From the NCBI RefSeq assembly GCF_005048225.1, contig NZ_SUNI01000006.1, forward strand, positions 1-64,000: a stretch of 64,000 bases of DNA, read 5' to 3'. Source of the DNA: Paracoccus gahaiensis. Its GTDB lineage: Bacteria > Pseudomonadota > Alphaproteobacteria > Rhodobacterales > Rhodobacteraceae. The position numbers were made by a program, and so were the translations under genes. Below are positions 8,784-18,181 of the stretch, one piece after another (within the stretch, counting starts at the first letter, position 1; each line of letters begins with the position of its first letter). The notes below the pieces were generated by a model. That model was not told where the DNA came from, did no database searches, and saw only the letters and a list, made by a program, of their open reading frames with translations.

Positions 8784-9764
8784 TCAGTCCCAATAGGCGG
8801 CGGCGGTGACCTCGCGGCGCGGCCAGCCCCGGTCCAGCAGATGCTGGCGGGCGGCGCGGGCCTCGGGGGCGCGGCCCGCGAACCAGACATGGCCCGCTGG
8901 CAAATCCGCCCCGGCCAGCGCGCCCAGCAGATCCTCGGTCCGCGTCACGCGCGGATCATCGGCCAACGCACCCAGATCCTCGGGTGCCGCGCGGACCCAC
9001 GCGCGGACCGGGCCGCTGACCAGATGCGGCGCCAGATCCAGCATCCGGGCGATGGCGGGCAGCGCGGTCTGGTCGCCGAAGAGGCTCAGCGCCGGTCCCT
9101 CGGGGCACCAGCCGCCGCCCGGGCCGATGATCGCCACCTGCGATCCCTCGACCCCCGACATCGCCCAATCGCAGGTCGGGCTGCCCGCATGGCGGAAGAT
9201 GTCGAACTCCAGCCAGTCCCCCTGCTGCGCCGCGACCGTATAGACCGGACGGTGCAGCGCATCCGCCCCCTCGGGCCAGCGGGTGCGCCCCGAGGCCGCC
9301 ACGCGCGGCCAGACCGCGACCCGGCCCGGTTGCGGCAGCAGCAGGCGGAAATGCAGGCTGGTCTCGCCGAACCGTGCGGCGTCAGGCCCCTGCAGGCGGA
9401 TGCGCAGGAAGCCCGGGCTGCGGCGGATGATCGAGGCCACGCGCATCACCGACAGGCCCGGCGCCAGCGCGCCCTTGTCCACGCGGTCCCATGCGACCTC
9501 CAGCCCGGCCTCGGCGAAAATCTCGGTGGCGCTGTCCTGCAGCGTGCCGATCAGCCGCGCCTCGGGGGCCAGCAGCTCGATCCGGGCGCTGTCGGTCTCG
9601 GCAGTCAGGCGCATCTCGCAGCCCCAGACAAACAGGGACAGCACGCCCGGCGTCTCGGTCAAGGGCGCCTCCCACGCGCTGGCGCGGGCCTTCAGCGCGG
9701 CGGCGGCAGCGCCCGAGGCGCGGGGAATGACGCCGTGGCGGCGGTGGCTGGCAAGATGCGACAT
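8784..9764 (-). CDS. Siderophore-interacting protein (FAD-linked ferric reductase)
   Basis: A 326-residue protein. The C-terminal about 220 residues are a siderophore-interacting/ViuB-like flavoreductase: FLRIRLQGPDAARF, RPVYTVAAQQGDWLEFDIFRHA, and GPGGGWCPEGPALSLFGDQTALPAI are family hallmarks. The about 95-residue N-terminal part resembles a DUF2218-type domain, which is sometimes fused to this family (tentative). The role is release of iron from imported ferric siderophores by NAD(P)H-dependent reduction in the cytoplasm. The ATG at 9764 is preferred over one 9 codons upstream because AGGGGC sits at the right distance before it. No siderophore uptake gene adjoins it. Confidence 0.8.
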   Translation of the reverse strand: MSHLASHRRHGVIPRASGAAAAALKARASAWEAPLTETPGVLSLFVWGCEMRLTAETDSARIELLAPEARLIGTLQDSATEIFAEAGLEVAWDRVDKGALAPGLSVMRVASIIRRSPGFLRIRLQGPDAARFGETSLHFRLLLPQPGRVAVWPRVAASGRTRWPEGADALHRPVYTVAAQQGDWLEFDIFRHAGSPTCDWAMSGVEGSQVAIIGPGGGWCPEGPALSLFGDQTALPAIARMLDLAPHLVSGPVRAWVRAAPEDLGALADDPRVTRTEDLLGALAGADLPAGHVWFAGRAPEARAARQHLLDRGWPRREVTAAAYWD

Positions 9765-9845
9765 GGACGGCCCCTGATTTCCTGCCCGCATGTTTCGAGT
9801 TTCAGACCGAATTTGTCAACTTTGATCTTCCGCGCGGTTTCGCCC

Positions 9846-9868
9846 ATTCTGGAAAATCCTTCCAGAAT
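9846..9868. promoter_or_regulatory. Perfect 9-bp dyad upstream of malate synthase
   Basis: ATTCTGGAA (9846-9854) and TTCCAGAAT (9860-9868) form a perfect inverted repeat with a 5-bp spacer, centred about 94 bp upstream of the glcB start and close to the divergent flavoreductase start. This is the geometry of a dimeric regulator site. The cognate regulator is unknown. Confidence 0.5.
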
Positions 9869-9950
9869 ACTTGGCAAATGATGCTTGCTGGCGTATTCCC
9901 GTAGGCAAGAGGCCCCGCGCCGAATCCCGACCGACCCCGAGGAGACCCCC

Positions 9951-12104
9951 ATGACCCGACCCACCACCTCCCTTCACGGCCTCGAGGTCGATGCCGAATT
10001 CGCCACCTTCATCGCCGACCGCGTCCTTCCCGGCACCGGGGTCGCGCCCGACGCCTTCTGGCAGGGCTATGCCGCGCTGCTGGATAACTTTGGGGCCGAG
10101 AACCGCGCCCTGCTGGACCGCCGTGCCGAATTGCAGGCCCGGATCGACGCCTGGCACAAGGGCCGCGGCAACCAGCCCTGGGACGCCGCCGCCTATCGCG
10201 CCTTCCTGACCGAGATCGGCTACCTGACCCCCGAGCCCGCGCCCTTCACCATCGACAATGGCAGCGTCGATCCCGAGATCGCGACCCTGGCCGGGCCGCA
10301 GCTGGTCGTGCCGGTCAGCAATGCCCGCTTCGCCCTGAATGCCGCGAATGCGCGGTGGGGCTCGCTCTATGATGCGCTCTACGGCTCGGACGTGATGGGG
10401 CCGGTGCCCTCGGGCGGCTTCGACGCGGCGCGCCGCGATGCGGTCGTGGCCCGCGCGGCCGAGGTCCTGGACCAGGCGCTGCCTCTGCTGGCGGGCAGCC
10501 ATGCGGGGGTCGAGGCCTACGGCGCCGACGATCAGGGTCTGGTCGCCACCGTCGCCGGTCAGCCCGTGCGGCTGGCCGATCCCGACGCCTATGTCGGCAC
10601 CCGCGTCGATGGCGAGGACACCGCCTATGTGCTTGTCCACAACGGGCTGCATGTGGAACTGGTGATCAATCCCGGCCATCCGATCGGCGCCGCCTCGGCC
10701 TCGGGCCTGCGCGACGTGGTGATGGAGGCCGCGCTGTCGGCCATCCAGGATTGCGAGGACAGCGTGGCGGCGGTGGATGCCCCCGACAAGATCGGCGTCT
10801 ATGCCAACTGGCTGGGGCTGATGCGCGGCGATCTGGAAGAAAGCTTCGACAAGGGCGGCAAGACCATGACCCGCCGCCTGAACCCCGACCGCGCCGTCAC
10901 CCGCCCGGATGGCACGACCGTCACCCTGCAGGGCCGCGCGCTGCTGCTGGTGCGCAATGTCGGCCATCTGATGACCACCGAGGTGATCCGCAAGGACGGC
11001 CAGCCCACCCCCGAGGGGCTGATGGATGCGATGGTCACCGTGGCCTGCGCGATGCACGACCTGACGAAGACCGACGGCCCCCGCAACAGCCGCGCGGGCG
11101 CCGTCTACGTGGTCAAGCCCAAGATGCACGGCCCCGACGAGGCCGCCTTTGCCGACCGCGTCTTTGCCCATGTCGAAGCCGTGCTGGGCTTGCCCGCCAA
11201 CACCGTCAAGCTGGGCCTGATGGACGAGGAGCGCCGCACCAGCGCCAATCTGGCCGCCTGCATCCACGCGCTGCGCCATCGGCTGTTCTTCATCAACACC
11301 GGGTTCCTTGACCGCACCGGGGACGAGATCCACACCTCGATGCAGGCCGGCGCCTTCTTGGGGCGCGACGCGATGAAGACGGCGCCCTGGCTGGCTGCCT
11401 ACGAGGATCGCAACGTGCTGATCGGGCTGGCGGCGGGCCTGAAGGGCCGCGCGCAGATCGGCAAGGGCATGTGGGCAAAGCCCGACGCGCTGGCCGAGAT
11501 GCTGGAGGCCAAGATCGGCCACCCGAAATCGGGCGCCTCGACGGCCTGGGTCCCCTCGCCCACCGCCGCCACGCTGCACGCGCTGCATTACCACGTGGTC
11601 GACGTGGCTGCGCGCCAGGACGAGCTGGAAGGTCGCCCGATCCCCGATCTGGACCTGCTGCTGACCCCCGCGCTGGCCGAGGCGCCGCTGCCCGAGGACA
11701 AGGTCGCCCGCGAGCTGGACAACAGCGCGCAGGGGATCCTGGGCTATGTCGTGCGGTGGGTCGATCAGGGCATCGGCTGTTCCAAGGTGCCCGACATCGA
11801 CGACGTGCAGCTGATGGAGGATCGCGCCACCTGCCGCATCAGCGCGCAGTATCTGGCCAATTGGCTTGCCCATGGCGTGGTCTCGACCGAGCGGGTCGAG
11901 GAGGCGCTGCGCCGCATGGCCGCCAAGGTGGACGCCCAGAACGCGGGCGATCCGGCCTATCGCCCGATGGCGCCGGGCTTCGACGGCCCGGCCTTCCTCG
12001 CGGCGCGCGATCTGGTCCTGACCGGGGCCGACCAGCCCTCGGGCTATACCGAGCCCGCGCTGCACGCCCGCCGCGCCGAGGCGAAGGCGCTGCAGGCCCG
12101 CTGA
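9951..12104 (+). CDS. glcB: Malate synthase G
   Basis: A 717-residue enzyme, the normal length for isoform G, which condenses glyoxylate with acetyl-CoA to give malate and CoA in the cytoplasm. Recognisable conserved segments include [16 protein letters not shown] (about 265-280), [30 protein letters not shown] and [13 protein letters not shown]. It serves growth on glycolate or acetate through the glyoxylate cycle or ethylmalonyl-CoA pathway. The start at 9951 follows the purine-rich GAGGAGACC. The upstream dyad at 9846-9868 suggests specific regulation. Confidence 0.95.
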   Translation: MTRPTTSLHGLEVDAEFATFIADRVLPGTGVAPDAFWQGYAALLDNFGAENRALLDRRAELQARIDAWHKGRGNQPWDAAAYRAFLTEIGYLTPEPAPFTIDNGSVDPEIATLAGPQLVVPVSNARFALNAANARWGSLYDALYGSDVMGPVPSGGFDAARRDAVVARAAEVLDQALPLLAGSHAGVEAYGADDQGLVATVAGQPVRLADPDAYVGTRVDGEDTAYVLVHNGLHVELVINPGHPIGAASASGLRDVVMEAALSAIQDCEDSVAAVDAPDKIGVYANWLGLMRGDLEESFDKGGKTMTRRLNPDRAVTRPDGTTVTLQGRALLLVRNVGHLMTTEVIRKDGQPTPEGLMDAMVTVACAMHDLTKTDGPRNSRAGAVYVVKPKMHGPDEAAFADRVFAHVEAVLGLPANTVKLGLMDEERRTSANLAACIHALRHRLFFINTGFLDRTGDEIHTSMQAGAFLGRDAMKTAPWLAAYEDRNVLIGLAAGLKGRAQIGKGMWAKPDALAEMLEAKIGHPKSGASTAWVPSPTAATLHALHYHVVDVAARQDELEGRPIPDLDLLLTPALAEAPLPEDKVARELDNSAQGILGYVVRWVDQGIGCSKVPDIDDVQLMEDRATCRISAQYLANWLAHGVVSTERVEEALRRMAAKVDAQNAGDPAYRPMAPGFDGPAFLAARDLVLTGADQPSGYTEPALHARRAEAKALQAR

Positions 12105-12109
12105 CCCCC

Positions 12110-12142
12110 GCGCGGCGGGCGGTTGCGATGCCGCCGCCGCGC
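12110..12142 (+). terminator. GC-rich hairpin after glcB
   Basis: GCGCGGCGG (12110-12118) can pair with CCGCCGCGC just upstream of 12142, around a loop containing TTGCGATG. It sits 6 bp after the glcB stop and before the next gene. No U-tract follows, so termination strength is uncertain. Confidence 0.45.
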
Positions 12143-12183
12143 GCCTAGGGTGCGCGGCGCAACAGCACGAAGGACGGGCCCAT

Positions 12184-13359
12184 ATGTCGGGAAACATCAT
12201 CGCGGTCGCCGGCATCGGCTATGTGGGCCTGTCGAACGCGGTCCTTCTGGCCGGGCGGAACACCGTGCGCGCGCTGGACGTGGACGCGGGCCGCGTGGCG
12301 ATGCTGAACGACCGCCGCTGCCCGATCATCGACGAGGACATCGCGCATCATCTGGCGACGCGCGAGCTGGACCTGACGGCGACCACCGATCCCGCCGCCG
12401 CCTTCACGGGCGCCGAATATGTGATCGTGGCCACGCCCACGAATTACGACCCCGTCACCAACCGCTTCGACACCTCCAGCGTCGAGGCGGTGATCGCGGA
12501 TGTGATGCGGTTGGCTCCGCAGGCGGTGATCGTGGTGAAATCGACCGTGCCGGTGGGCTTCACCCGCGATGTCCGGGCGCGGCTCGGCACCGATCAGGTG
12601 ATCTTCAGCCCCGAATTCCTGCGCGAGGGCCGGGCGCTGCACGACAACCTGCATCCCTCGCGCATCGTGGTGGGCGAGGACAGCCCGCGCGGCCGTGCCT
12701 TCGCCGATCTGCTGGCCGAGGCGGCGCTGGACGAGAACGTGCCGGTCCTGCTGACCGGCCCGACCGAGGCCGAGGCGATCAAGCTCTTCGCCAATACCTA
12801 TCTTGCCCTGCGCGTGGCTTATTTCAACGAGCTGGACAGCTATGCCCTGACCAGCGGGCTGGACAGCCGCCAGATCATCGAGGGCGTGGGTCTGGATCCG
12901 CGCATCGGCGCGCATTACAACAACCCCTCCTTCGGCTATGGCGGCTACTGCCTGCCCAAGGACAGCAAGCAGCTGCTGGCCAACTATGCCGATGTGCCGC
13001 AGAACCTGATCGCCGCCGTGGTCGAGGCGAACCGCACCCGCAAGGATGTCATCGCCGACCATATCCTGGCGCGGCGCCCGCAGGTGGTGGGGATCTATCG
13101 GCTGGTGATGAAGGCCGGGTCGGACAACTTCCGCCAATCCGCCGTGCAGGGCATCATGAAGCGGCTGAAGGCCAAGGGGGTCGAGGTCATCGTCTTCGAG
13201 CCCGCGATGGACGAGACCAGCTTCTTCGGATCCGAGGTGATCACCGATCTGGACGCCTTCAAGGCGCGCGCCGACCTGATCGTGGCGAACCGGCTGACCG
13301 AAGACCTGAGGGGCGTCGAGGCCAAGGTCTATACCCGCGACCTGTTCGGCAGCGACTGA
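12184..13359 (+). CDS. ugd: UDP-glucose 6-dehydrogenase
   Basis: A 391-residue NAD-dependent dehydrogenase that oxidises UDP-glucose to UDP-glucuronate for exopolysaccharide or lipid glycosylation. The N-terminal Rossmann motif is [13 protein letters not shown], followed by the central STVPVGFT and FSPEFLREG motifs. The catalytic cysteine is C256 in [13 protein letters not shown]. The length fits the short (about 390 residue) bacterial form. It could feed the glycosyltransferase cluster at 41-50 kb, but it is 28 kb away and this is inference. Confidence 0.9.
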   Translation: MSGNIIAVAGIGYVGLSNAVLLAGRNTVRALDVDAGRVAMLNDRRCPIIDEDIAHHLATRELDLTATTDPAAAFTGAEYVIVATPTNYDPVTNRFDTSSVEAVIADVMRLAPQAVIVVKSTVPVGFTRDVRARLGTDQVIFSPEFLREGRALHDNLHPSRIVVGEDSPRGRAFADLLAEAALDENVPVLLTGPTEAEAIKLFANTYLALRVAYFNELDSYALTSGLDSRQIIEGVGLDPRIGAHYNNPSFGYGGYCLPKDSKQLLANYADVPQNLIAAVVEANRTRKDVIADHILARRPQVVGIYRLVMKAGSDNFRQSAVQGIMKRLKAKGVEVIVFEPAMDETSFFGSEVITDLDAFKARADLIVANRLTEDLRGVEAKVYTRDLFGSD

Positions 13360-13368
13360 GCCCGCCCC

Positions 13369-13980
13369 TCACAGCCCCTTGCGCATCTGCGTCTCGATCT
13401 TGCGGCGCTGGCGGCGCGAGCGGATCTGCTGGGCGGCCAGGTTCACCGGGCGCAGCGACAGCGTCTCGCCCTCGCGGCGCATGGCAAAGCGGCGCCGGGC
13501 GGCGGCGATATGGCTGTCGGCGGCAGTGATCGCCGCGACGGTGACCTGCAGGTGGCGGATGTCGGCGGGCTCGATCTGATCGAAGCTCTGGTGCCGGGCG
13601 CGGTCCAGCAGGTCGGTGACGCTGCCGATATCGACATGGTCGCCGCTTTTCAGCGCGCCCTGCAGCGTGGCCTGGCGCGGGCTTTCATGCTGGTCCTTGG
13701 CGATCTCGGTCCGGTCGGCGACCGAGGACATGCGTTCGCCATCGGCGGTCCAGACGGTCAGCATGATCTCCAGCACGTAAAGCGGCTCCAGCCCCAGATT
13801 GCTGACCAGGATGCGCGCGGACAGGTCGCGCGCGCCGCCCAGATGGATCAGGATCTCGGTGCGGCGCTGGCGGCGCATGCCCAGCACCAGGATATGCAGG
13901 TAGATGACCCAGATCAGCGCGGTCACCGCCGCCATCCCGGCCTGCACCAGACCGCTGTTCTCTGATATCCACTCCCACAT
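13369..13980 (-). CDS. Unrecognised protein with one N-terminal membrane segment
   Basis: A 203-residue protein. After a short N-terminus (MWEWISENSGL) there is one clear transmembrane helix (about residues 14-34, AVTALIWVIYLHILVL), then a cytoplasmic region rich in charged residues with a basic, arginine-rich C-terminus. No family is recognised. The ATG at 13980 is preferred over a GTG two codons upstream because GGAAAGGG lies 7 nt before it. It converges with ugd with a 9-bp gap. Confidence 0.65.
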   Translation of the reverse strand: MWEWISENSGLVQAGMAAVTALIWVIYLHILVLGMRRQRRTEILIHLGGARDLSARILVSNLGLEPLYVLEIMLTVWTADGERMSSVADRTEIAKDQHESPRQATLQGALKSGDHVDIGSVTDLLDRARHQSFDQIEPADIRHLQVTVAAITAADSHIAAARRRFAMRREGETLSLRPVNLAAQQIRSRRQRRKIETQMRKGL

Positions 13981-14114
13981 GGGCACGCCCTTTCCATTTC
14001 AGCGCGCCCAACCCCCGCGATGCGGTGATGTTCCATCGGCGGTTCCTTGCAGCGCCCCGGACCCCTGCGGCGGGGATCGGCGTTGCGCTGGCAGACCATC
14101 GCAGCGAGGCCCCC

Positions 14115-14384
14115 ATGACCGACACCCCCCTCTCCATCCTGGAAGCGCGCCTCGAGGCGCAGCGCCGCCTGCTGGCGCGGCTGGTCGCCGCGCTGGAGCC
14201 CGGCGCCCGCCAGCCGGTGATGGACTGGCTGGACCAGCACGACACCCTGCGCGACGGGCAGGAGGATCCCGGCGCGGTCCCGACCGACGACATGGGCGCC
14301 GCGCTGGCCGTGTCCGAGGAGTTCCGCCTGATCGCCCGGCTGGTCGGCGACCGCCTGCACGAGGTCGAACAGGGCGAAGGCTGA
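14115..14384 (+). CDS. Small unrecognised helical protein
   Basis: An 89-residue acidic protein with a predicted helical N-terminus (LEARLEAQRRLLARLVAAL) and no membrane segment or cysteine. No family is recognised. It lies divergent from the single-pass membrane protein and converges with the UbiB-like kinase with a 13-bp gap. Codon use matches its neighbours, which supports real coding. Confidence 0.55.
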   Translation: MTDTPLSILEARLEAQRRLLARLVAALEPGARQPVMDWLDQHDTLRDGQEDPGAVPTDDMGAALAVSEEFRLIARLVGDRLHEVEQGEG

Positions 14385-14397
14385 GGTCGCGGGCGGG

Positions 14398-15762
14398 TCA
14401 GCCGCGCGCGGCCAGCATCCGGTCCAGATCCTCGGGGCGGATCAGCGCGTCCAGATCGACCCGCGCCCGCAGCCGCGCCAGCAGCAGATAGAGGCCCGCG
14501 ATCTTGCGGTGCAGGAACAGGATCTCGGGCGGGGGCATCTCGGCCGGGGCGCGGGTGCGGGCCGCCTGCATGGCCGCATCGGCCACCTGCTGCGGGATGC
14601 CGCTGGAGGCCGGATCGAAGATCCCGCCCGCCCGCAGCGGCGCGAAGGCCACGTCCATCATGCCCAGAAGCATCTGCTGATGTGCCTCGGGCGTCTCGGG
14701 CCGGAAATAGCCGATGGCGATGGCGGCGTCGCGGATATCGGAGCGATCCCCCGACAGGGCGGCCCGCAGCAGCGCCAGATAGCGCGGTGCGACGGGGGCG
14801 GAAAACCCCCGCGTGGCGCCGAAATCCAGCAGCACGATGCGGCCCCCGTCGGGATGGCCGCCATCGGCCTGCCAGCGGTAATTGGCAAAGTTCGGATCGG
14901 TCTGCATAAGATCGAAGCGGAACAGCTCCTCGATGACCAGCCGGCCCAGGTTCTGGCCCGCACGGTCGCGGATCTCCTGCGGGGCCTCGGCCAGGGTCTC
15001 GATGGGGCGGCTCTCGATGAAATCCATCGCCAGCACGTCGGCCGTGCTGAACTGATCGTCAGGCACCGGCAGCAGGAACTCGTCGCGCCCCGCCAGATTG
15101 GCGGCATAGCGGCGCATCTGTTCGGCCTCGCGCAGATAGTCGGCCTCGGCATGCAGCTGCTCGCGCGCCTCGGTCATCAGCGCGGGCAGGTCGATGCCGG
15201 GGGGCAGCAGGCCCGGGATCCGCATCATCAGGCCCAGATTGGCGATGTCGCTGTCGATGCTGTCCCGGACGCCGGGATATTGCACCTTGATCGCCAGGTC
15301 GCGCCCGTCCTTGGTCTGCGCCCGATGCACCTGCCCGATCGAGGCCGCCGCGATGGGCCGCACCTGGAAGCGCGCGAAATGGCGCAGCCAGCCTGGCCCC
15401 CAGGCCGCGTCCAGCACCCGCTGCAGCTGCTTGGGCGGCATCGGGTCGGCATCGGCGCGCAGCCGCGACAGGATCTGCGTCAGCTCGGGCGGCAGCATGT
15501 CGCCGGCCTCCATCGAGACCAGCTGCCCCAGCTTCATCGCCGCCCCGCGCATCTGCGCCAGCTGCGCGGCCAGTCGCGCGGCATTGGCGGGGGTCAGGAA
15601 CAGCTCCTGCGCATTGGGGCGCTGGCCGGTGGCCAGTTGCCGCGCGCCCTGCGCCAAGGCGCGCCCGCCGATGCCGCCCGCCAGACCGCCGATCCGCAGC
15701 ATCCGCGTCAGCCGCCCCTGCGGGACGGCGCGGGGGGTGCGGTCGGGGGGATCGTCGCTCAT
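14398..15762 (-). CDS. ABC1/AarF/UbiB family atypical kinase
   Basis: A 454-residue member of the UbiB/COQ8 protein-kinase-like family. The diagnostic KxGQ region is present (MKLGQLVSMEAGDMLPPEL), as are AAASIGQVHRA, the AIKVQYPGV lysine segment and the LLDFGATRGF metal-binding segment. Family members are ATPases that support ubiquinone biosynthesis or lipid handling at the inner membrane. This subgroup (shorter, without an obvious C-terminal membrane anchor) is not necessarily the dedicated ubiquinone UbiB. Its start codon overlaps the stop of the upstream flavoprotein gene by 4 bp (ATGA), so the two are translationally coupled. Confidence 0.85.
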   Translation of the reverse strand: MSDDPPDRTPRAVPQGRLTRMLRIGGLAGGIGGRALAQGARQLATGQRPNAQELFLTPANAARLAAQLAQMRGAAMKLGQLVSMEAGDMLPPELTQILSRLRADADPMPPKQLQRVLDAAWGPGWLRHFARFQVRPIAAASIGQVHRAQTKDGRDLAIKVQYPGVRDSIDSDIANLGLMMRIPGLLPPGIDLPALMTEAREQLHAEADYLREAEQMRRYAANLAGRDEFLLPVPDDQFSTADVLAMDFIESRPIETLAEAPQEIRDRAGQNLGRLVIEELFRFDLMQTDPNFANYRWQADGGHPDGGRIVLLDFGATRGFSAPVAPRYLALLRAALSGDRSDIRDAAIAIGYFRPETPEAHQQMLLGMMDVAFAPLRAGGIFDPASSGIPQQVADAAMQAARTRAPAEMPPPEILFLHRKIAGLYLLLARLRARVDLDALIRPEDLDRMLAARG

Positions 15763-16697
15763 GCGCGGGCCAGCAGATGCGCGGCCATCGCCCGGCCGCT
15801 GGCCCATCCGTGCTCGGCATCCGGCCCAAGCGCCCAGTCCCCGCCCGCCACCAGCCCGGCCGCATCGTCAGAGAGGAACGCCCGGCCAAGCGCCCGGTCC
15901 GTGCGCGCATAGAGCCAGCGATGCGCGGCGGCGTGGTGCAGATGTGCGGGATCGGCGCCCAGCTGGGCCAGAAGCAGCGGCGCCATCAGATCGGCCAGCT
16001 CGGCAAAGGGCAGGTCGATATGGGCCATGCTCCAGTCCGGATCGGCATGGGCGACCCACGGGACCAGCGGCAGGTCCGCACGACCGGGCTTGGCGCCGTC
16101 CTGCCAGATCTGATGCAGCGCGCCCTGGCCCTGCCGGTAGACGAAGGGGCGCGGCGCGGCGGTGTCCAGCCCCGCCATCAGCGTCACGCAGGCGTGATAG
16201 CGGACCCGCGCCAGATCCGCCGCGAAGGCGTGGTCCGCCCCCAGCAGGTCGCGGGCCTGCGGGGCGGGAATGGCGAGGACGACCAGATCGGCCTGATGCG
16301 CGATCCCCTCGCCGCCCAGATGCCAGAGGCCGTCCTGTCGGTTGAGCGCGGTGACCATCGCGCCCTGCCGCACATCCAGCCCCGCCGCCAGCGCCTTGGG
16401 CAGGGCCGACATGCCGGGCAGGCCGGTCATGGCGCCGACCTCGGGCCAGGGCGCGGCATGGCCCTGCACGGCCAGCTCGTCCAGAAAGGCGGCAAAGACC
16501 GGATCGCGGGCGGTCAGGCAGGGCGCGCCGTGATCGAAGCGCAGCCCGCCCTCGGCGCGGCGGGTGGCCAGCCGCCCACCCGGCCCGCGCCCCTTGTCGA
16601 ACAGCGTGACGGACAGCCCCGCCTGCGCCAGAAGGCCGCCGCAGGTCAGCCCTGCCAGCCCCGCGCCGATGATGGCCACCCTGATGCGCTCGCCCAT
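15759..16697 (-). CDS. Renalase-like FAD-dependent oxidoreductase
   Basis: A 312-residue flavoprotein. It begins with the FAD-binding GAGLAGLTCGGLLAQAG and continues with FDKGRGPGGRLATRR, the pattern of bacterial renalase-like amine oxidases; the C-terminus has GLVAGGDWALGP for FAD contact. Bacterial renalases oxidise isomeric forms of NAD(P)H, but many relatives are uncharacterised. It overlaps the UbiB-like kinase gene by 4 bp and precedes it in an operon. The ATG at 16697 is chosen because the Rossmann fold begins six residues later. Confidence 0.75.
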   Translation of the reverse strand: MGERIRVAIIGAGLAGLTCGGLLAQAGLSVTLFDKGRGPGGRLATRRAEGGLRFDHGAPCLTARDPVFAAFLDELAVQGHAAPWPEVGAMTGLPGMSALPKALAAGLDVRQGAMVTALNRQDGLWHLGGEGIAHQADLVVLAIPAPQARDLLGADHAFAADLARVRYHACVTLMAGLDTAAPRPFVYRQGQGALHQIWQDGAKPGRADLPLVPWVAHADPDWSMAHIDLPFAELADLMAPLLLAQLGADPAHLHHAAAHRWLYARTDRALGRAFLSDDAAGLVAGGDWALGPDAEHGWASGRAMAAHLLARA

Positions 16698-16773
16698 GTG
16701 CCGCTTCCTGTCGTGACTGCTGCGCCCATCAGTGCAGCCCCCGCCGCCGGGCCGCAAGGCGGCGTTTTGTCCG

Positions 16774-17655
16774 TCAGCGCAGATCCAGCCGTCCCATGAA
16801 GTCCAGAAACGCCGCCAGCGCCGCCGTGACCAGCTTGCGGCTGGAATAGACGATGTGGATGGGCACGCCCGGCAGCGCGTGATCGGTCAGCACGGCGACC
16901 AGCCGCCCCTCTGCCAGATCCTCGGCCACCTGGAACTCGGGGGTCAGCGCGATGCCCTTGCCGCTGACCGCCAATGCGCGCAGCAACTCGCCATTGTTGC
17001 TGGAGAATGTCGGCACGATCTTCTGATAGATCACCTCGCCGCCCTGCCGCATGGGCCAGGTGCCGGTGCCGGGCAGGTTGGTGTAATGCAGGCAATGATG
17101 GTCGCGCAGGTCGGCCGGACGTCGCGGCTGACCCATGCGGGCGATGTAATCGGGCGAGGCGACCAGCAGGATGCAGGCATCCTGCAGATGGCGGGCATGC
17201 AGGCTGCTGTCCTCCAGCCGGCCGATGCGGATCACCGCGTCGAAGCCGTCGCGCGACAGGTCGGCCCGGCTGTCGTCCAGCACCAGATCCAGCTGGATGT
17301 CGGGATACTCCTCCATGAAGCGCAGCAGATGCGGCTGGAAGACCCGCATCGTGTACTGCACCGGCACCCCCAGCCTGAGCGGCCCCGAGGGATGGGCCGA
17401 GGCCGCGCGCACCGCCTCGGTCGCGGCGTCCAGGCGGGCCAGCACCTCGATCAGCTCGGCGCAATAACCGTGGCCCGCCGCCGTGGGGGTCACCGCCCGG
17501 GTGGTCCGCGTCAGCAGGCGGGTGCCCAAATCCGCCTCCAGGTCCGAGATCATCTTGCTGGCCATGCTTTTCGAGATGCCCATCCGCCGGGCGGCGGCGG
17601 CAAAGCTGCCCTCGTCGACGATGGCCACGAACAGGCGCAGGCTCTTGATGTCCAT
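16774..17655 (-). CDS. LysR family transcriptional regulator
   Basis: A 293-residue LysR-type regulator. The N-terminal winged helix reads MDIKSLRLFVAIVDEGSFAA and continues ARRMGISKSMASKMISDLE; the rest is the periplasmic-binding-protein-like effector domain. Within LysR it resembles the DsdC/CrgA-like branch that controls nearby genes. A strong AGGGGGG ribosome-binding site precedes the ATG at 17655. Its target is unknown: neither neighbour is divergently arranged, since the renalase-like and small secreted protein genes lie on the same strand. Confidence 0.85.
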   Translation of the reverse strand: MDIKSLRLFVAIVDEGSFAAAARRMGISKSMASKMISDLEADLGTRLLTRTTRAVTPTAAGHGYCAELIEVLARLDAATEAVRAASAHPSGPLRLGVPVQYTMRVFQPHLLRFMEEYPDIQLDLVLDDSRADLSRDGFDAVIRIGRLEDSSLHARHLQDACILLVASPDYIARMGQPRRPADLRDHHCLHYTNLPGTGTWPMRQGGEVIYQKIVPTFSSNNGELLRALAVSGKGIALTPEFQVAEDLAEGRLVAVLTDHALPGVPIHIVYSSRKLVTAALAAFLDFMGRLDLR

Positions 17656-17690
17656 GATCGGCCCCCCTGCCGGGACCGCGACATGCACAA

Positions 17691-17739
17691 GGGCCGCCGA
17701 CCGGATGGTCGACGGCCCTCGGGCCCCGTCAGCGGGGCC
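17691..17739 (-). terminator. Two consecutive hairpins after the small secreted protein gene
   Basis: Hairpin 1 pairs GGGCCG/CGACC (17691-17702) with GGTCG/CGGCCC (17707-17718) around a GGAT loop. Hairpin 2 pairs GGCCCC with GGGGCC at about 17722-17739. Both lie between the stop of the 88-residue secreted protein gene and the LysR gene, and probably separate the two transcripts. Confidence 0.5.
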
Positions 17740-17754
17740 GTCCGGTCGCAAGGA

Positions 17755-18021
17755 TCAGTAGAAGCCGCGGCTGGAATTATCAATGCTCGCGGTGTCTTCG
17801 GTGGTGTTGATGCGGGTGATCGTCACCAGGTCGCTGGCGTTCAGGCCGGCCTGGCCCAACTCGCGCGAGGTCATCACGTCGCCGGCGGGAACCTGCACGG
17901 TCTCGGCAGCCTGGGTGGGGGCGCTGACCGAGGCGCGCTCGTGGTCATCGTTGCTGGTCGAGGCGAAGGCGCCGCCGGTGGCGAGGGTCAGGGCGGTCAG
18001 GGCAAACACAAAAGTTTTCAT
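17755..18021 (-). CDS. Small secreted protein of unknown function
   Basis: An 88-residue protein with a clear Sec signal peptide: MKTFVFALTALTLATGGAFA, with likely cleavage after AFA (about residue 20). The mature part is about 68 residues, polar and acidic, lacks cysteine, and ends in SSRGFY. It is probably periplasmic or exported. No family is recognised. A-rich sequence precedes the ATG, and a hairpin pair follows the gene. Confidence 0.65.
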   Translation of the reverse strand: MKTFVFALTALTLATGGAFASTSNDDHERASVSAPTQAAETVQVPAGDVMTSRELGQAGLNASDLVTITRINTTEDTASIDNSSRGFY

Positions 18022-18142
18022 GGTCGTTTTTCCTTGGTTTTGGCAGTCGGCCGGTAAAGGTCGGGGCCGTTTCGATGACTGTCAGATAGTCCGCCCAAGG
18101 AGGCGCGATTAGACGCGAATTCGCGCGCTCTGTGTTCGATGA

Positions 18143-18172
18143 GGCAGGACAATCCGCGCGGATCGTCCTGCC
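18143..18172 (-). terminator. Near-perfect 30-bp palindrome after the nucleoside hydrolase gene
   Basis: Arms GGCAGGAC (18143-18150) and GTCCTGCC (18165-18172) enclose the palindrome ATCCGCGCGGAT (18152-18163), with one mismatch on each side of it. It sits 10 bp beyond the stop codon of the nucleoside hydrolase on the minus strand, the position expected for a terminator. No U-tract is seen. Confidence 0.55.
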
Positions 18173-18181
18173 GGGGGGAAT

